The translations under genes were made by a program, and so were the position numbers. A stretch of DNA of 46,319 bases from UBA6624 sp964507645. GTDB lineage: Bacteria; UBP7; UBA6624. Shown here one piece after another: positions 23,176 to 30,899 of this stretch. A model generated the notes under the pieces. That model worked only from the letters and a program-made list of their open reading frames with translations. It was not told the DNA's origin and searched no databases. Location of the stretch: the NCBI GenBank assembly GCA_964507645.1, contig CAZDPU010000006.1, positions 1-46,319 of the forward strand. Reading direction: 5' to 3'. Position 1 is the first letter of the stretch. Each line of letters starts with the position of its first letter.

Positions 23176-24237
23176 ATGCTAAAAAGAACTCCTTTATTTA
23201 ACATTCAGTCAAGGCTGGGAGGGAAGTTTGGACCTTTTGGAAAATGGGAGATGCCACTCTGGTTTCCAGAGGGAATAAAGAAAGAGGTAATGGCTGTTAG
23301 GCAAAGGGCAGGCATTTTTGACGTTAGCCACATGGGGGAGTTTTTAATTTCAGGAAAAGGATCTTTGGATTTTTTGCAAAATCTTTTGACAAATGACCTT
23401 TCAAAAGTAGAACTAAATAAAGCCCAATATAACCTAATGCTAAATCCTTCAGGAGGAGTTGTAGATGACCTTATTGTTTATAGGCTAGGTCTTGATGAGT
23501 GGCGGCTTGTTGTTAATGCTTCAAATGTGGAAGAAGACAAAGATTGGATTTGCAAAAATTTAGGTTCAGATGTAACTTTTAGAGATGAGAGTGATGATTG
23601 GGGATTGATTGCAGTCCAGGGGCCAGAAAGCGAGGGTGTTTTAGGAAAATTCTGTTCTGACATCTCTAATTTAAAAAGGTTTGAATTAAGAAAAACTGAA
23701 ATTAATGAGGTTAAAGTAGAGATTGCCAGAACTGGATACACGGGCGAAGATGGTTTTGAAATATTTGTCAGGCCCATGGAAGCTTCAGTTTTGTACGAAC
23801 AGTTTATAGACATGGGTGTTAGTCCAATTGGTTTAGGCGCAAGAGATGCACTTAGGCTGGAAGTTTGCTATCCCCTTCATGGCCATGAGATTTCTCCAGA
23901 TATCAATCCTTTGGAAGCTGGATTGGGTTGGGCTGTAAAACTTGAAAAAGGCGATTTTATAGGTAGGGATAATCTTCTTTCCTGCAAAGAAAAAAATCTA
24001 AGAAGAGAAATAGTCGCTCTTTTTCCAGAAGTTCCAGTTAGAGAAGGAGCGGAGGTTTATTCAAAGGACTCTTTAGTTGGGAAAATCACAAGTGGTCTTT
24101 TTTCTCCAACCCTAGAAAAGCCTATAGCATTAGCATTAGTAGAAAATTTTGATAAAAAAAACAAAGATCTTGTAATTAAAAAGGGAAAAAGGTTTAAGAT
24201 TGCTAAGTTGTGCGAAAAGCCTTTTTATAGGAGATAA
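23176..24237 (+). CDS. gcvT: Glycine cleavage system T protein (aminomethyltransferase)
   Basis: 353 residues, near the usual 360. Takes the methylamine from lipoyl-GcvH, releases ammonia and passes the methylene group to tetrahydrofolate. The N-terminus TPLFNIQSRLGGKFGPFGKWEMPLWF, the GIFDVSHMGEF block near residue 47, ARTGYTGEDGFEIF, and GLGARDALRLEVCYPLHGHE are diagnostic. The C-terminal domain has VGKITSGLFSPTLEKPIALA. First gene of a gcvT-gcvH-gcvP-lplA run. Confidence 0.95.
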   Translation: MLKRTPLFNIQSRLGGKFGPFGKWEMPLWFPEGIKKEVMAVRQRAGIFDVSHMGEFLISGKGSLDFLQNLLTNDLSKVELNKAQYNLMLNPSGGVVDDLIVYRLGLDEWRLVVNASNVEEDKDWICKNLGSDVTFRDESDDWGLIAVQGPESEGVLGKFCSDISNLKRFELRKTEINEVKVEIARTGYTGEDGFEIFVRPMEASVLYEQFIDMGVSPIGLGARDALRLEVCYPLHGHEISPDINPLEAGLGWAVKLEKGDFIGRDNLLSCKEKNLRREIVALFPEVPVREGAEVYSKDSLVGKITSGLFSPTLEKPIALALVENFDKKNKDLVIKKGKRFKIAKLCEKPFYRR

Positions 24238-24240
24238 TTT

Positions 24241-24600
24241 ATGCTTTATTCAAAAACACATGAATGGTTTGATCCAACTTTAAAAAAAGTTGGTATAACA
24301 GATTATGCCCAAAAATCTTTAGGGGATTTAACCTATATTGAAATTTTAGTTGAGCAGGGCGATGAGGTTTCTATTGGAGATGAAATTGCAGAAATAGACA
24401 GTGTTAAAACTAGTGAGGTTGTTTATTCTCCAATCTCAGGAACAATCTCTGGTGTTAACGATCTTCTTGAGGAGGATCCCTCTATTGTGAATTCTTCTGC
24501 AGAAAATGATGGATGGCTTGTTTCTTTCTCAGCTTGTGATGATGAGAAAGGATTAATGAGCAGTTCTGATTATGAGGAGCATAAAAAAGAAGACCATTAG
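24241..24600 (+). CDS. gcvH: Glycine cleavage system H protein
   Basis: 119 residues, slightly short of the usual 125-130. Lipoyl carrier that shuttles the aminomethyl group between P, T and L proteins. The lipoylation site is K56 in EIDSVKTSEVVYSPISG. THEWF near the N-terminus and ENDGWLVSF near residue 88 are typical. Three bases after gcvT, and its TAG abuts the gcvP ATG. Confidence 0.95.
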   Translation: MLYSKTHEWFDPTLKKVGITDYAQKSLGDLTYIEILVEQGDEVSIGDEIAEIDSVKTSEVVYSPISGTISGVNDLLEEDPSIVNSSAENDGWLVSFSACDDEKGLMSSSDYEEHKKEDH

Positions 24601-27417
24601 ATGACTTTCTCTAAAAGGCATATTGGCATAACAGGATCTCAAGAAGTTTCAATGCTTAAGAAGCTTGGTTTTTCTTCGACTGAATCTTTGTCTAAAAAAA
24701 TTATCCCTAGTTCAATATTTTTTAATGAAAAATTAAATCTTGAAAAAGCTTTAAGTGAGCATGATGCTGAGGTTTTGATTAAGGCAATACTGGATAAAAA
24801 CAAGCTTTTCAAATCTTTTATTGGGATGGGTTACTCTTCCACAATTTTACCCAATGTCATAAAAAGAAATATATTAGAAAACCCTGGATGGTATACACAA
24901 TACACGCCTTATCAGGCGGAGATATCTCAAGGAAGGTTGGAAATGCTTTTTAATTTTCAAACAATGGTTTCTGACCTGACTGGACTTGAGGTTTCAAATT
25001 CTTCATTGCTTGATGAATCAACTGCAGCGGCTGAAGCGATGATTATGAGTTTCAACCTACAAAGGAAAAAAAACAAGAATAAATATTTAGTTCATTCAAG
25101 ATGCCATCCACAAACTATAGAGGTTTTAAAAACAAGAGCGGAACCTTTGGGGGTGTTAATCGAGATGTTTGATTCTCCTTCCTCAAAGGATATGTTTTCT
25201 GATGATGTTTTTGGTTTGATTTTACAGACACCAGATACTGATGGGAAAATCTTAGGGGGTTGTGCTTTGTTTATAAAAGAAGCTCGCCAGAGGAATATTA
25301 TTGTTACCATTGCTACAGATTTAATGGCACTGACCCTTACTGAATCTCCTGGGCATCTTGGTGCAGATATAGCTATTGGGAGTGCTCAGAGGCTAGGTGT
25401 TCCTTTGGGCTTTGGTGGGCCACATGCTGCATTTTTTGCAACTAAGGGTAAATACAAAAGAAAGATACCTGGAAGAGTTGTAGGGCTTTCTGTCGATAGT
25501 CAAGGCAATCCAGCTTATCGTCTTTCGCTTCAAAGCAGAGAGCAGCATATAAGAAGAGAAAGAGCTACTAGCAATATTTGTACAAGCCAGGTTCTTCTCG
25601 CTGTTATTTCTGCTGCTTATGCGATGTATCATGGCCCAGAAGGCTTAAAGAGGATCTCGACAAGGATAAATAGCTTGATGAATGATTTTTATTGTTCTCT
25701 CGTTTCTTCAGGAATAAAACCTGAAAATTCTACTTTTTTTGACACAATAAAAATTCCCTGCAATGCTGATGAAATTTATAAAAAAGCCTTAGATAAAAAG
25801 ATAAATATTAGGAAGTTCAACAAATCTTTTGTAGGGGTTTCTTTTGACGAGCTTACAACCAAGGATGATGTGGATACACTCTTGGGAATTTTTGAAATTG
25901 ACAGTTTTTCAAATCTTAAAAACAATTCTTTTGAAAAAAGATCTACTTTGTTTTTGACTAATCCGGTTTTCAATAATTTTCACAGTGAACATAAGATGCT
26001 CAGATATTTAAAGTCTCTCGAAAATAAAGATTTAAGTCTAACTTCTTCAATGATTCCCTTGGGTTCCTGCACAATGAAGTTAAATCCTTCAACATGTATG
26101 TATCCTGTTTCATGGCCTAAAAACGGAGGAATCCATCCTTTTTCTCCTGCAGACCAAACAAAAGGCTACCAGCATCTCATATCCTCTCTTGAATCTTTTT
26201 TGTGCGAGATAACAGGCTTTGAAGGATGCTCTCTACAACCGAATGCTGGCTCTCAAGGAGAATATGCAGGACTTCTCTGCATAAGAGATTACCATTTGAA
26301 AAGGAGTGAGGGGCATAGGGACATTTGCCTTATTCCAAATTCTGCACATGGAACAAATCCTGCAAGTGCTGTTATGGCTGGTTTCAAAGTGAAAGTTGTT
26401 GACTGTGATAAGCATGGAAATGTAAACTTTAAAGACCTCAAACAAAAATGCCAGGATTATTCAGATCGCATTGGAGCATTAATGATTACATACCCTTCAA
26501 CTCATGGTGTTTTTGAAGACAAGATTAGAGAGATTGCTGATTTAGTCCATGATGCAGGTGGTCAGATTTATATGGATGGTGCAAATATGAATGCACAAGT
26601 TGGATTATGTAGACCTGGTGATTACGGCATGGACGTTTGTCATCTGAACCTTCACAAAACCTTTTGCATTCCGCATGGGGGAGGGGGTCCTGGAATTGGT
26701 CCAATATGTGTCGCAGAGCATCTCAAAGAGCATTTGCCCGGTCATTCTATTGTTGATACGGGTTTTGATGGAAAGCAGGTTTCTTCGGCTCCTTGGGGTA
26801 GTGCGTCCATTTTATGTATACCTTATTTATACATAAAGATGATGGGTTTTGATGGTTTGAAAAAAGCTACTGAAATTGCAATACTGAATGCAAATTATTT
26901 AATGGATAGACTTGAGGGCAGCTATCAGGTTCTCTATAAAGATGTAACCGGAAGTGTTGCTCATGAGTTTATTTTAGATTTGAGAGAAATTGAGTCTAGA
27001 ACAGGAATTACTGTTGCTGATGTTGCAAAAAGGTTGATGGACTACGGTTTTCATGCTCCCACAGTTTCTTTTCCTGTTCCAGGGACCATTATGATTGAAC
27101 CTACCGAAAGTGAAGACAAGGATGAGCTGGACAGGTTTGCAGAAGCTTTGATTTCAATAAAGAAGGAAATTGATGAAGTTGAAAATGGAGATTATCCAAA
27201 AGACAACAATGTTCTCAAGAATGCTCCACACACAGCACAAATGATTGCAAGCGAGAAATGGGAGCATTCCTACAATAGAGAAAAAGCTTTTTATCCTCTT
27301 GAATGGGTTAGGGAGAGAAAATTCTATCCTTCTGTTTCAAGGATTAATGAAACGTTTGGGGATAGAAATTTCATTTGCACCTGCCCCCCAGTAGAGAGTT
27401 TTGACATTGAAGATTAA
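24601..27417 (+). CDS. gcvP: Glycine dehydrogenase (decarboxylating), single-chain P protein
   Basis: 938 residues. PLP enzyme that decarboxylates glycine and loads the aminomethyl group on GcvH. It is the fused single-chain form; many bacteria have separate gcvPA and gcvPB. The N-terminal half shows FIGMGY, NPGWYTQYTPYQAEISQGRLE and GFGGPHAAFFAT. The C-terminal half shows LGSCTMKLNPS and the PLP lysine K686 in HLNLHKTFCIPHGGGGPG. Length matches family members of 930-960 residues. Confidence 0.96.
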   Translation: MTFSKRHIGITGSQEVSMLKKLGFSSTESLSKKIIPSSIFFNEKLNLEKALSEHDAEVLIKAILDKNKLFKSFIGMGYSSTILPNVIKRNILENPGWYTQYTPYQAEISQGRLEMLFNFQTMVSDLTGLEVSNSSLLDESTAAAEAMIMSFNLQRKKNKNKYLVHSRCHPQTIEVLKTRAEPLGVLIEMFDSPSSKDMFSDDVFGLILQTPDTDGKILGGCALFIKEARQRNIIVTIATDLMALTLTESPGHLGADIAIGSAQRLGVPLGFGGPHAAFFATKGKYKRKIPGRVVGLSVDSQGNPAYRLSLQSREQHIRRERATSNICTSQVLLAVISAAYAMYHGPEGLKRISTRINSLMNDFYCSLVSSGIKPENSTFFDTIKIPCNADEIYKKALDKKINIRKFNKSFVGVSFDELTTKDDVDTLLGIFEIDSFSNLKNNSFEKRSTLFLTNPVFNNFHSEHKMLRYLKSLENKDLSLTSSMIPLGSCTMKLNPSTCMYPVSWPKNGGIHPFSPADQTKGYQHLISSLESFLCEITGFEGCSLQPNAGSQGEYAGLLCIRDYHLKRSEGHRDICLIPNSAHGTNPASAVMAGFKVKVVDCDKHGNVNFKDLKQKCQDYSDRIGALMITYPSTHGVFEDKIREIADLVHDAGGQIYMDGANMNAQVGLCRPGDYGMDVCHLNLHKTFCIPHGGGGPGIGPICVAEHLKEHLPGHSIVDTGFDGKQVSSAPWGSASILCIPYLYIKMMGFDGLKKATEIAILNANYLMDRLEGSYQVLYKDVTGSVAHEFILDLREIESRTGITVADVAKRLMDYGFHAPTVSFPVPGTIMIEPTESEDKDELDRFAEALISIKKEIDEVENGDYPKDNNVLKNAPHTAQMIASEKWEHSYNREKAFYPLEWVRERKFYPSVSRINETFGDRNFICTCPPVESFDIED

Positions 27418-28147
27418 TTGCTTGGATTATTCGGCAGAAGATCCAAAAATTGACCTAAGCATAGAGGAGTATCTTCTTGAAGATGTGAAATCAAATCCAA
27501 ACAACATCTGGTTAAGGTTCTGGAGGGGTGGGGATTCTGTGATACTTGGTAAATCACAGGACATCAAAGAAGTTTGCAATATTGAAAAATGTATTGAGGA
27601 TGAAGTCGGTGTTTACAGAAGGTTTAGTGGAGGAGGTGCTGTTTTTCATGATTTTGGCAACTTGAATATAGCAATAGCACTCGATAGGAAAAAATGGAAT
27701 TTGCCTCTCGATCCAAAAAAATCCTTTGAATGGCTTTCTATCATTATTCAAAGATTTTTAAACAAGAATGGTTTAAGCAGCTCTACCGGAAGAATCAGTG
27801 ATATCCTGGCTTCAAATGGAGGAGCTTTTAAGAAGGTTTCTGGAACTGCTCAAGCAAGAAGGGGTTCTGCTCTTCTTTGGCATTCAACATTGATGATAGA
27901 CACTCCTGTTGAAAGAATAGTGAGATACCTTCCAATCCCTCCTGATCGCCCAGGATTAAAGCATGAAGACTATGTGACAAATTTAAAAAACCTAAATGTA
28001 AAAAAGAGTTTTGAATCGGTCAAGACTGAGATAATGGATATATCCAAGGATTTTTTTCAACTGGATTGTCATTGTGTTGAATTCAGGTCTTCTGGAATGG
28101 AGAACCTTCCAACGACAAACTATTCAAACTTATTGGAAGGTTTTTAA
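27407..28147 (+). CDS. lplA: Lipoate-protein ligase A family protein
   Basis: 246 residues from TTG 27407. Attaches lipoate, or an octanoyl group, to carrier lysines. RRFSGGGAVFHDFGNLN at 71-87 is the substrate-binding loop, and FKKVSGTAQARRGSALLWHSTLMID (141 on) includes the conserved Lys. The C-terminal accessory domain of E. coli LplA is missing, as in shorter LplA/LipM-type proteins. There is no ATG start: TTG 27407 has GAGAG eight bases upstream, and TTG 27401 is an alternative. It overlaps gcvP by 11 bases, which points to GcvH as its target. Confidence 0.85.
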   Translation: MKINCLDYSAEDPKIDLSIEEYLLEDVKSNPNNIWLRFWRGGDSVILGKSQDIKEVCNIEKCIEDEVGVYRRFSGGGAVFHDFGNLNIAIALDRKKWNLPLDPKKSFEWLSIIIQRFLNKNGLSSSTGRISDILASNGGAFKKVSGTAQARRGSALLWHSTLMIDTPVERIVRYLPIPPDRPGLKHEDYVTNLKNLNVKKSFESVKTEIMDISKDFFQLDCHCVEFRSSGMENLPTTNYSNLLEGF

Positions 28148-28846
28148 ACTTTCTTTGTTTTTTGAAAGTTCAAGGTAAACAAAAGACATTGTAAGGATTT
28201 GGATTGGGGCTAATGCCATTCCCAAAGCTATTCCTAGAGCTGTATTTACAAGCGATCCAATTGAGTAAAGGATTCCGGTTCCTAGTGCGGTCATTATCCC
28301 CACCAAGATCAATATTCCAAAAAAACTCCACCATTTACCTTTCACCAAGCCAATGCTTGTCGCTATAGGGGTCCATCCTGCAGATTTTTCATTTACAACT
28401 ACATACGCCCAGAGAGATGTTGCAACACCAAACCAAATTAGTACAGGTGTAAAAAAACCAACAGTTACTATAAGCAATATTATCATTGGCACGAGGGTTA
28501 TCATGTAGAGCAATCCTGTAAGTAACCATGGTCCAATAATATTAAAAGTTTCATTGAAGTTTTCTAAAAATGGAATTGATTCTTCTCCTTTTGCTTTTCT
28601 TAAGGCTATTTGAGCTGATAGCACAGCGCCAACCAGGGTGAAAAATATGCAAAATAGGATTGCTGGGCTCACCCAGACTTCTACAGGCAATTTCGCCATA
28701 AGCAGCTCTTGTTCCTTTTCAGGCATAAATCCATGAACCCCTGTTTTTAGATAAAAAATTAGAGATGGTATAAAGGCTATTAGCCATATTGGAAGGAAAC
28801 AGTCTAAATCTAAAAATTTCTCAAATGCTTTCTGTATATATTTCAT
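28130..28846 (-). CDS. Uncharacterised multi-pass membrane protein
   Basis: 238 residues, unrecognised. About six hydrophobic segments are visible (roughly 16-34, 57-80, 104-123, 125-148, 172-192, 195-228). A Gly/Ala-rich stretch with GKWWSFFGILILVGIMTALGTGI and a central ...PWLLTGLLYMITLVPMIILLI suggest the loosely defined group of membrane proteins with glycerophosphodiesterase-like or DUF975-like repeats, but I would not assign a function. It starts on the last base of the fumarase stop, so it is co-transcribed with it, and its end overlaps lplA by 18 bases. Confidence 0.8.
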   Translation of the reverse strand: MKYIQKAFEKFLDLDCFLPIWLIAFIPSLIFYLKTGVHGFMPEKEQELLMAKLPVEVWVSPAILFCIFFTLVGAVLSAQIALRKAKGEESIPFLENFNETFNIIGPWLLTGLLYMITLVPMIILLIVTVGFFTPVLIWFGVATSLWAYVVVNEKSAGWTPIATSIGLVKGKWWSFFGILILVGIMTALGTGILYSIGSLVNTALGIALGMALAPIQILTMSFVYLELSKNKESLKTFQ

Positions 28847-30162
28847 TATTCAGAAAGTTTTTTTGGATCCATTGCCTTTTTGAGTTCGTCTTTGCTTAAG
28901 TTTGTCATTTCTAATGCAACATCAATGATGTTTCTTTTTTCATCATAAGCTTTTTTTGCTATCGCTGATGCTTTCTCATATCCAATTATTGAGTTTAGTG
29001 CAGTTACTAATATGGGATTTTTCCATAGCCTATCATTCATAAGGTCTTTGTTGAATTCAATATCCTTCATCCCTTTTTCCGAAAGGGATATCATTGAGTT
29101 TGAAAGAAGCTCAATTGATTCAAAAACATTTTTTGAAATCAGTGGATAAGTTACATTCAATTGAAAAGAGCCTGAAGAGACTGCATTTGTTACAACATTG
29201 TCATTTCCTTGGACCTGGAGGCATGCTTGACAAACTGCTTCAGGGATGACAGGGTTGACCTTTCCAGGCATTATTGAAGACCCAGGTTGAAGTTTTGGTA
29301 ACTTTATCTCAGATATCCCCGAAAGAGGGCCAGAGTTCATCCACCTCAGATCATTGGATATTTTATAAAGGCATGCTGAAAGGTTTTTTAAACGAGAAGA
29401 GGTCATCAATAATGGCAAAGGGATAGACATCCCCAAGAAAGGTGTTTTGATTTGTTCTAAATTCAAGGATGTTTTTTTTGACATTATCTCTAAACAGGTT
29501 TTTGTAGACTCTTTTGATGAGTTAGCGCCTGACCCAACTGCTGTTCCCCCTAAAGGTAATTTTGATAATTTTTCTATTGATTCAACAATTTCATCTAAAC
29601 AGTTTTCCAATCCATATTTCCATGCATTGATTTCGTCTTCAACCTTTATAGGCAAAGCATCCATCAGGTGTGTTCTCCCTGTTTTTATGAGGCCTTTAGA
29701 TTTTTTTCCTAGGGAATTTGTTTCGTTTATGAGTTTTTTTATAGAGGGTACAAGGTGGTTTTTTATAGCTAATGCAGTTGATATTTGTATTGCTGAGGGA
29801 ATTACGTCATTTGATGATTGCCCTATGTTCAAATCATCATGTGGGTCTATTTTCAAATTTGCTATTTCCGAGCTTCGTTTTGCTATCACCTCGTTTGCAT
29901 TCATATGAGTGCTTGTTCCCGATCCTGTTTGAAAAACATCTATAGGAAATTGATTTATCCACTTTCCATCAATCACCTCTTGGCTAGCTTTTTGAATGGC
30001 TTGTGATTTTTTTTCGTCCAACAAACCCAAAGAACTGTTGGATTGAGCCATTGATGACTTTATCAGGGCTATTGATGAAATGACGTGTGGAGAAATTTTT
30101 TGAGATGATATTTTGAAGTTTTTTATTGCAAGTTCTGTTTCTTTTCCATACAGGTTGTTCAT
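28846..30162 (-). CDS. fumC: Class II fumarate hydratase
   Basis: 438 residues. Interconverts fumarate and malate in the TCA cycle. GSGTSTHMNANEV, IKTGRTHLMDALPI and the signature QPGSSIMPGKVNPVIPE are present. The residues after the signature (NPVIPE) resemble aspartases and actinobacterial fumarases, but the GK in MPGKVN and the TCA gene context favour fumarase. I chose ATG at 30162. This leaves out the usual R-x-E-x-D-x-M-G N-terminus; an upstream TTG would add about 24 residues without restoring it. TAGAAT lies 11 bases upstream. Confidence 0.87.
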   Translation of the reverse strand: MNNLYGKETELAIKNFKISSQKISPHVISSIALIKSSMAQSNSSLGLLDEKKSQAIQKASQEVIDGKWINQFPIDVFQTGSGTSTHMNANEVIAKRSSEIANLKIDPHDDLNIGQSSNDVIPSAIQISTALAIKNHLVPSIKKLINETNSLGKKSKGLIKTGRTHLMDALPIKVEDEINAWKYGLENCLDEIVESIEKLSKLPLGGTAVGSGANSSKESTKTCLEIMSKKTSLNLEQIKTPFLGMSIPLPLLMTSSRLKNLSACLYKISNDLRWMNSGPLSGISEIKLPKLQPGSSIMPGKVNPVIPEAVCQACLQVQGNDNVVTNAVSSGSFQLNVTYPLISKNVFESIELLSNSMISLSEKGMKDIEFNKDLMNDRLWKNPILVTALNSIIGYEKASAIAKKAYDEKRNIIDVALEMTNLSKDELKKAMDPKKLSE

Positions 30163-30173
30163 CTCTATACTTA

Positions 30174-30179
30174 ATTCTA
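30174..30179 (-). promoter_or_regulatory. Candidate -10 hexamer (TAGAAT, minus strand) for fumC
   Basis: On the minus strand, TAGAAT ends 11 bases before the fumC ATG, predicting a leader of only a few bases. It also supports the choice of ATG 30162 over longer forms. Confidence 0.35.
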
Positions 30180-30224
30180 TATCTATAGTTTTTTCAGTTT
30201 GTTCATAAAACGGCAAACAAAATA

Positions 30225-30230
30225 TAGAAT
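30225..30230 (+). promoter_or_regulatory. Candidate -10 hexamer (TAGAAT) for the NYN gene
   Basis: TAGAAT lies 18 bases before the chosen TTG start at 30249, with GGGG at 30237-30240 as a possible weak Shine-Dalgarno. It would give a leader of about 11 bases. Confidence 0.3.
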
Positions 30231-30248
30231 TTGGTCGGGGTTTTTGTT

Positions 30249-30899
30249 TTGGAAAAGGTAATTGTTTATATTGATGCTCATAATTTATACAGATCACATA
30301 TGGATTATGGTGTTTCTAGGATTGATGTAAAAAAATTGGTTCAGAAAATAATTGGGCCAAAAAGAACACTTCTTAGAGCTTACTACTATGTCGCTCTTCC
30401 TGATAAAAGCCTGGACCCTATCGCCTATGAGAGAAAGTCAAAATTTGTAGAGTTTATAAACAGGCAAGAGAGGTTGGAGGTTAAAGTTGGAAAATTAAAA
30501 CTCGAAACAAAAAAAGTTCCAAAAGATTTGTTGAATGAGATAAAAAAAGCCTGTGAGGACAAATCTTTGTCTAAGGAGGCTTTGATAAAACTTGTTAACC
30601 TTGAATCTTCTCTGAGGAGATTCTTGATAGAAGATGCAACAGAGCTGAAGGAAAAGGGTGTTGATGTGCAGATTGCTGTTGACATGATAAAAGATGCAAA
30701 TAGAAAAATTTCAGATATCCAAATACTTGTTTCTGGTGATGCTGATTTTGTACATTTGGTAAGACATTTAAAAGAAGTGGGGCAGGTTGTTGAGGTTGTT
30801 TCGTCTAGAAACAATATTGCATCTGAACTTATTAACAATTCTGATTTCCACAAGCTTTTAAATAGGAATGATTTCAAGGGTTTGTCCTTAAAAAGATAA
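30249..30899 (+). CDS. NYN domain (LabA/DUF88-like) putative nuclease
   Basis: 216 residues. PIN-like NYN fold, usually a metal-dependent RNase. YIDAHNLY (7-14) gives the first Asp and Asn, EKGVDVQIAVDM (135-146) the middle acidic residues, and SGDADFVHLV (162-171) the last Asp pair. A lysine-rich insertion of about 50 residues (80-130) separates the first two blocks. The start is uncertain: TTG 30249 or TTG 30231, no ATG. The stop shares its last base with the SLC13 gene, so both are probably one transcript. Confidence 0.82.
   Translation: MEKVIVYIDAHNLYRSHMDYGVSRIDVKKLVQKIIGPKRTLLRAYYYVALPDKSLDPIAYERKSKFVEFINRQERLEVKVGKLKLETKKVPKDLLNEIKKACEDKSLSKEALIKLVNLESSLRRFLIEDATELKEKGVDVQIAVDMIKDANRKISDIQILVSGDADFVHLVRHLKEVGQVVEVVSSRNNIASELINNSDFHKLLNRNDFKGLSLKR

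Noticed and set aside
29447..29908. Long plus-strand open frame inside fumC
   Set aside because: It lies antisense to clear fumarase coding sequence with signature motifs, has a low-complexity Ser/Phe-rich product and no family resemblance.
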